Positions 62,816 to 64,000 of a stretch of DNA of 64,000 nt are shown piece after piece; the stretch's first letter is position 1; every line of letters starts with the position of its first letter. The DNA comes from Toxorhynchites rutilus septentrionalis. Taxonomy: Eukaryota; Arthropoda; Insecta; Diptera; Culicidae. The stretch covers positions 160,989,608 to 161,053,607 of the forward strand of contig NC_073746.1 of the NCBI RefSeq assembly GCF_029784135.1, given 5' to 3'. Below the pieces are notes generated by a model, which was given only the letters and a program-made list of their open reading frames with translations, made no database searches and was not told where the DNA came from. A program made the translations under genes and the position numbers.

Positions 62816-63420
62816 TTGCTATTTATTATAAAGATGATAATAACTAAGTCTACCAAACATAACCACGTTGCAGTTCGTTTATTCATAGTAAATTGTGTTA
62901 AATTCATCGAGAGTAAGTTGCCTGGCCTTAAGAAAATTCACTTTTTCTCAGATGGATCAGGCAGCCAGTACAAAAATAAGATTTTAACACATTGCGGACC
63001 GCTCACGAGATTTCTCGTTCCGTCTGTTACGGATGGATCACGGCATAATCCGTGTTTTCTACATTTGAAAGATAAATCCTTGGTTTGCCAAGAATCTAAC
63101 AAAGCCTACCGATGGCTCGCCTTCGTCTCATCCACATCGAAGAAAACGATCTCATTCGTGGAATTCGAACAAATGAAGCGTTCAAGTTTGCACCAAAATG
63201 TGCGGTCCTTAATGTGTTAAGAGACTTTAATTTGTGCCATATGAAAAAAGACTTTGGTATAGACGCAGAGTAGAATTTTTTTGCGACATGCCATGGAAAA
63301 GGTCCATGTGATGCTTTAGGAGGAGTCTTGAAACGGAATACTGCTAAAGTAAGTTTACAGGGGCATCACATTACAACTACAAAAGAACTTTATGCATGGG
63401 CAATTTCTAAAAGTCACAGG
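62816..63420 (+). pseudogene. Second transposase relic of the FSDG/ATSHGKGPCD family, split by a MITE
   Basis: KHNHVAVRLFIVNCVKFIES, then HFFSDGSGSQYKN, then the inserted MITE (62988-63216). After it come RDFNLCHMKKDFGIDAE, a stop, NFFATCHGKGPCDALGGVLK, TTKELYAWAISKSHRR. Removing the MITE with one TTAA rejoins the frame without a shift. It matches the minus-strand relic at 3205-4985 block for block but is clearly diverged. It is cut at 63420 by the GTCGTGTC repeat. Confidence 0.8.
62988..63216. mobile_element. 229-bp piggyBac-type MITE
   Basis: TTAA duplications lie at 62984-62987 and 63217-63220. Ends CACATTGCGGACCGC and (inward) CACATTAAGGACCGC differ at two bases. A TTAA target is the hallmark of piggyBac-type transposition. 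A related fragment is at 50420-50470. Confidence 0.87.
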
Positions 63421-63720
63421 AGGGTTGTGTCCGAGACACGACCGCATAGGTGACGTTGGATTCCGTTAGGCTATCTGTTACATGCTGATTTTGGATATGT
63501 TTGAAAAATTACATTGTTAAACTCTTCGATAGTGATTTGGTGGCCCTGAAAAGGGCCGTTTTGTTTGGTTGTTAGGTATTGTTTGTTCACTCCACCAGTG
63601 TCCATAACCGAGTGATAATGATAGAAAGATGGTGATTAGCAATTTGATGGTGCGTATCACGATAGAAGATGCCTAAGTGAAATGAGATGAGAGCCGCCCT
63701 CTGTGGCCTTGGACTAGGTG
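63421..63720 (-). repeat. GTCGTGTC repeat with histone stem-loop, minus orientation
   Basis: Inverse of 23490-23720. On plus it begins with the hairpin GGTTGTGTCCGAGACACGAC, then CGCATAGGTGACGTTGGATT. On the minus strand the stem-loop at 63538-63557 is preceded by CACTGGTGGAGTGAACAAAC. No histone frame could be confirmed upstream. Confidence 0.7.
63538..63557 (-). promoter_or_regulatory. Perfect histone 3' stem-loop
   Basis: GGCCCTTTTCAGGGCCACCA on the minus strand: six perfect stem pairs, TTTC loop, ACCA, preceded by AAAC. This is the consensus recognised by stem-loop-binding protein in replication-dependent histone mRNAs. A purine-rich GAAGAG lies about 12 bases downstream, the position of the U7 snRNA-binding element. 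Confidence 0.75.
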
Positions 63721-64000
63721 GCTACTGTGTTATGTATGGATGAAATAAGAAAAGAAAAAACCTCATCAATGTAATATAAGATAATTATCATTATCGAAAA
63801 TAATTATCAAGTTTTCTCACCAGAAAAAAAGTTTTATTTTTTATAGAGAAAATATATTTGAAATGGAATTATTTCATTCATAATTCTTACTTTCTAAGTG
63901 TTTACTCAACCCATTTCCATTTTCGCTTTAAACCTAATGGAATGCGATGCTACATGCCTCAATGCGAATTTAAATTGGACATTGATATCGGTCATTGATA
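63721..64000. other. No recognisable feature
   Basis: A+T-rich end of the window; nothing supported. Confidence 0.4.

Noticed and set aside
63558..63650. Histone H4 3' coding end upstream of the stem-loop
   Set aside because: A short ATGGACACTGGTGGAGTGA stretch faintly resembles the last H4 codons, but upstream codons do not match; too weak to call.

Overview
This window is non-coding, A+T-rich animal DNA packed with transposable elements. I found no convincing single-copy host protein gene. The best clue to the host is an intact DD37E mariner-type transposon (11266-12551). The DD37E group was described from mosquitoes. The many small TIR elements, truncated jockey/CR1-like and RNase-H-bearing LINEs, and DD34D, DD41D and pogo relics also fit a large culicine (Aedes-like) genome. 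The host name is an inference; no host gene confirms it.

Layout. 1-6.2 kb: DD37E transposase relic, a TIR element (769-1733), a hAT-like fragment (1734-2144), then a ~4 kb relic transposon with ~0.8 kb inverted repeats around a decayed transposase. 6.2-9.3 kb: less repetitive, no gene recognised. 9.3-10.9 kb: pogo-like element inside another repeat; a second copy of that repeat at 22.7 kb preserves the empty site. 11.27-12.55 kb: the intact DD37E element. 13.2-15.0 kb and 20.7-21.2 kb: a repeat group with TATA/CCAAT promoter-like blocks, a histone-H1-tail-like relic, histone 3' stem-loops and a palindrome GACGTAGNNCTACGTC. 16.3-17.4 kb: 5'-truncated LINE. 24.0-25.2 kb: DD34D mariner relic. 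25.97-28.39 kb: a LINE split by a hAT-like element that itself holds another LINE tail. 28.39-30.66 kb: 454 perfect GCGAT units. 33.26-34.83 kb: jockey-like LINE. 35.2 kb: tRNA-like SINE. 35.7-38.0 kb: a hAT-like MITE containing a second copy of itself and a third repeat. 36.4, 41, 50 and 60.7 kb: four copies of a repeat with ~142-bp internal units. 43.4-45.5 kb: elements rich in ACGGACA. 45.8-47.7 kb: direct and inverted repeats. 51.3-52.0 kb: DD41D relic. 55.6-58.8 kb: pogo-like element with a large nested insertion. 59-60.7 kb: tandem ~330-410-bp units. 62.8-63.4 kb: a second relative of the long-TIR transposase, split by a TTAA-flanked piggyBac-type MITE.

Nothing here behaves as a pathway or operon. 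The value of the window lies in nested insertions whose order can be read from target-site duplications, one possibly active transposon, a strikingly homogeneous pentanucleotide satellite, and interspersed repeats carrying histone-gene signals. Repeat boundaries without a TIR or duplication are approximate and were read by eye.
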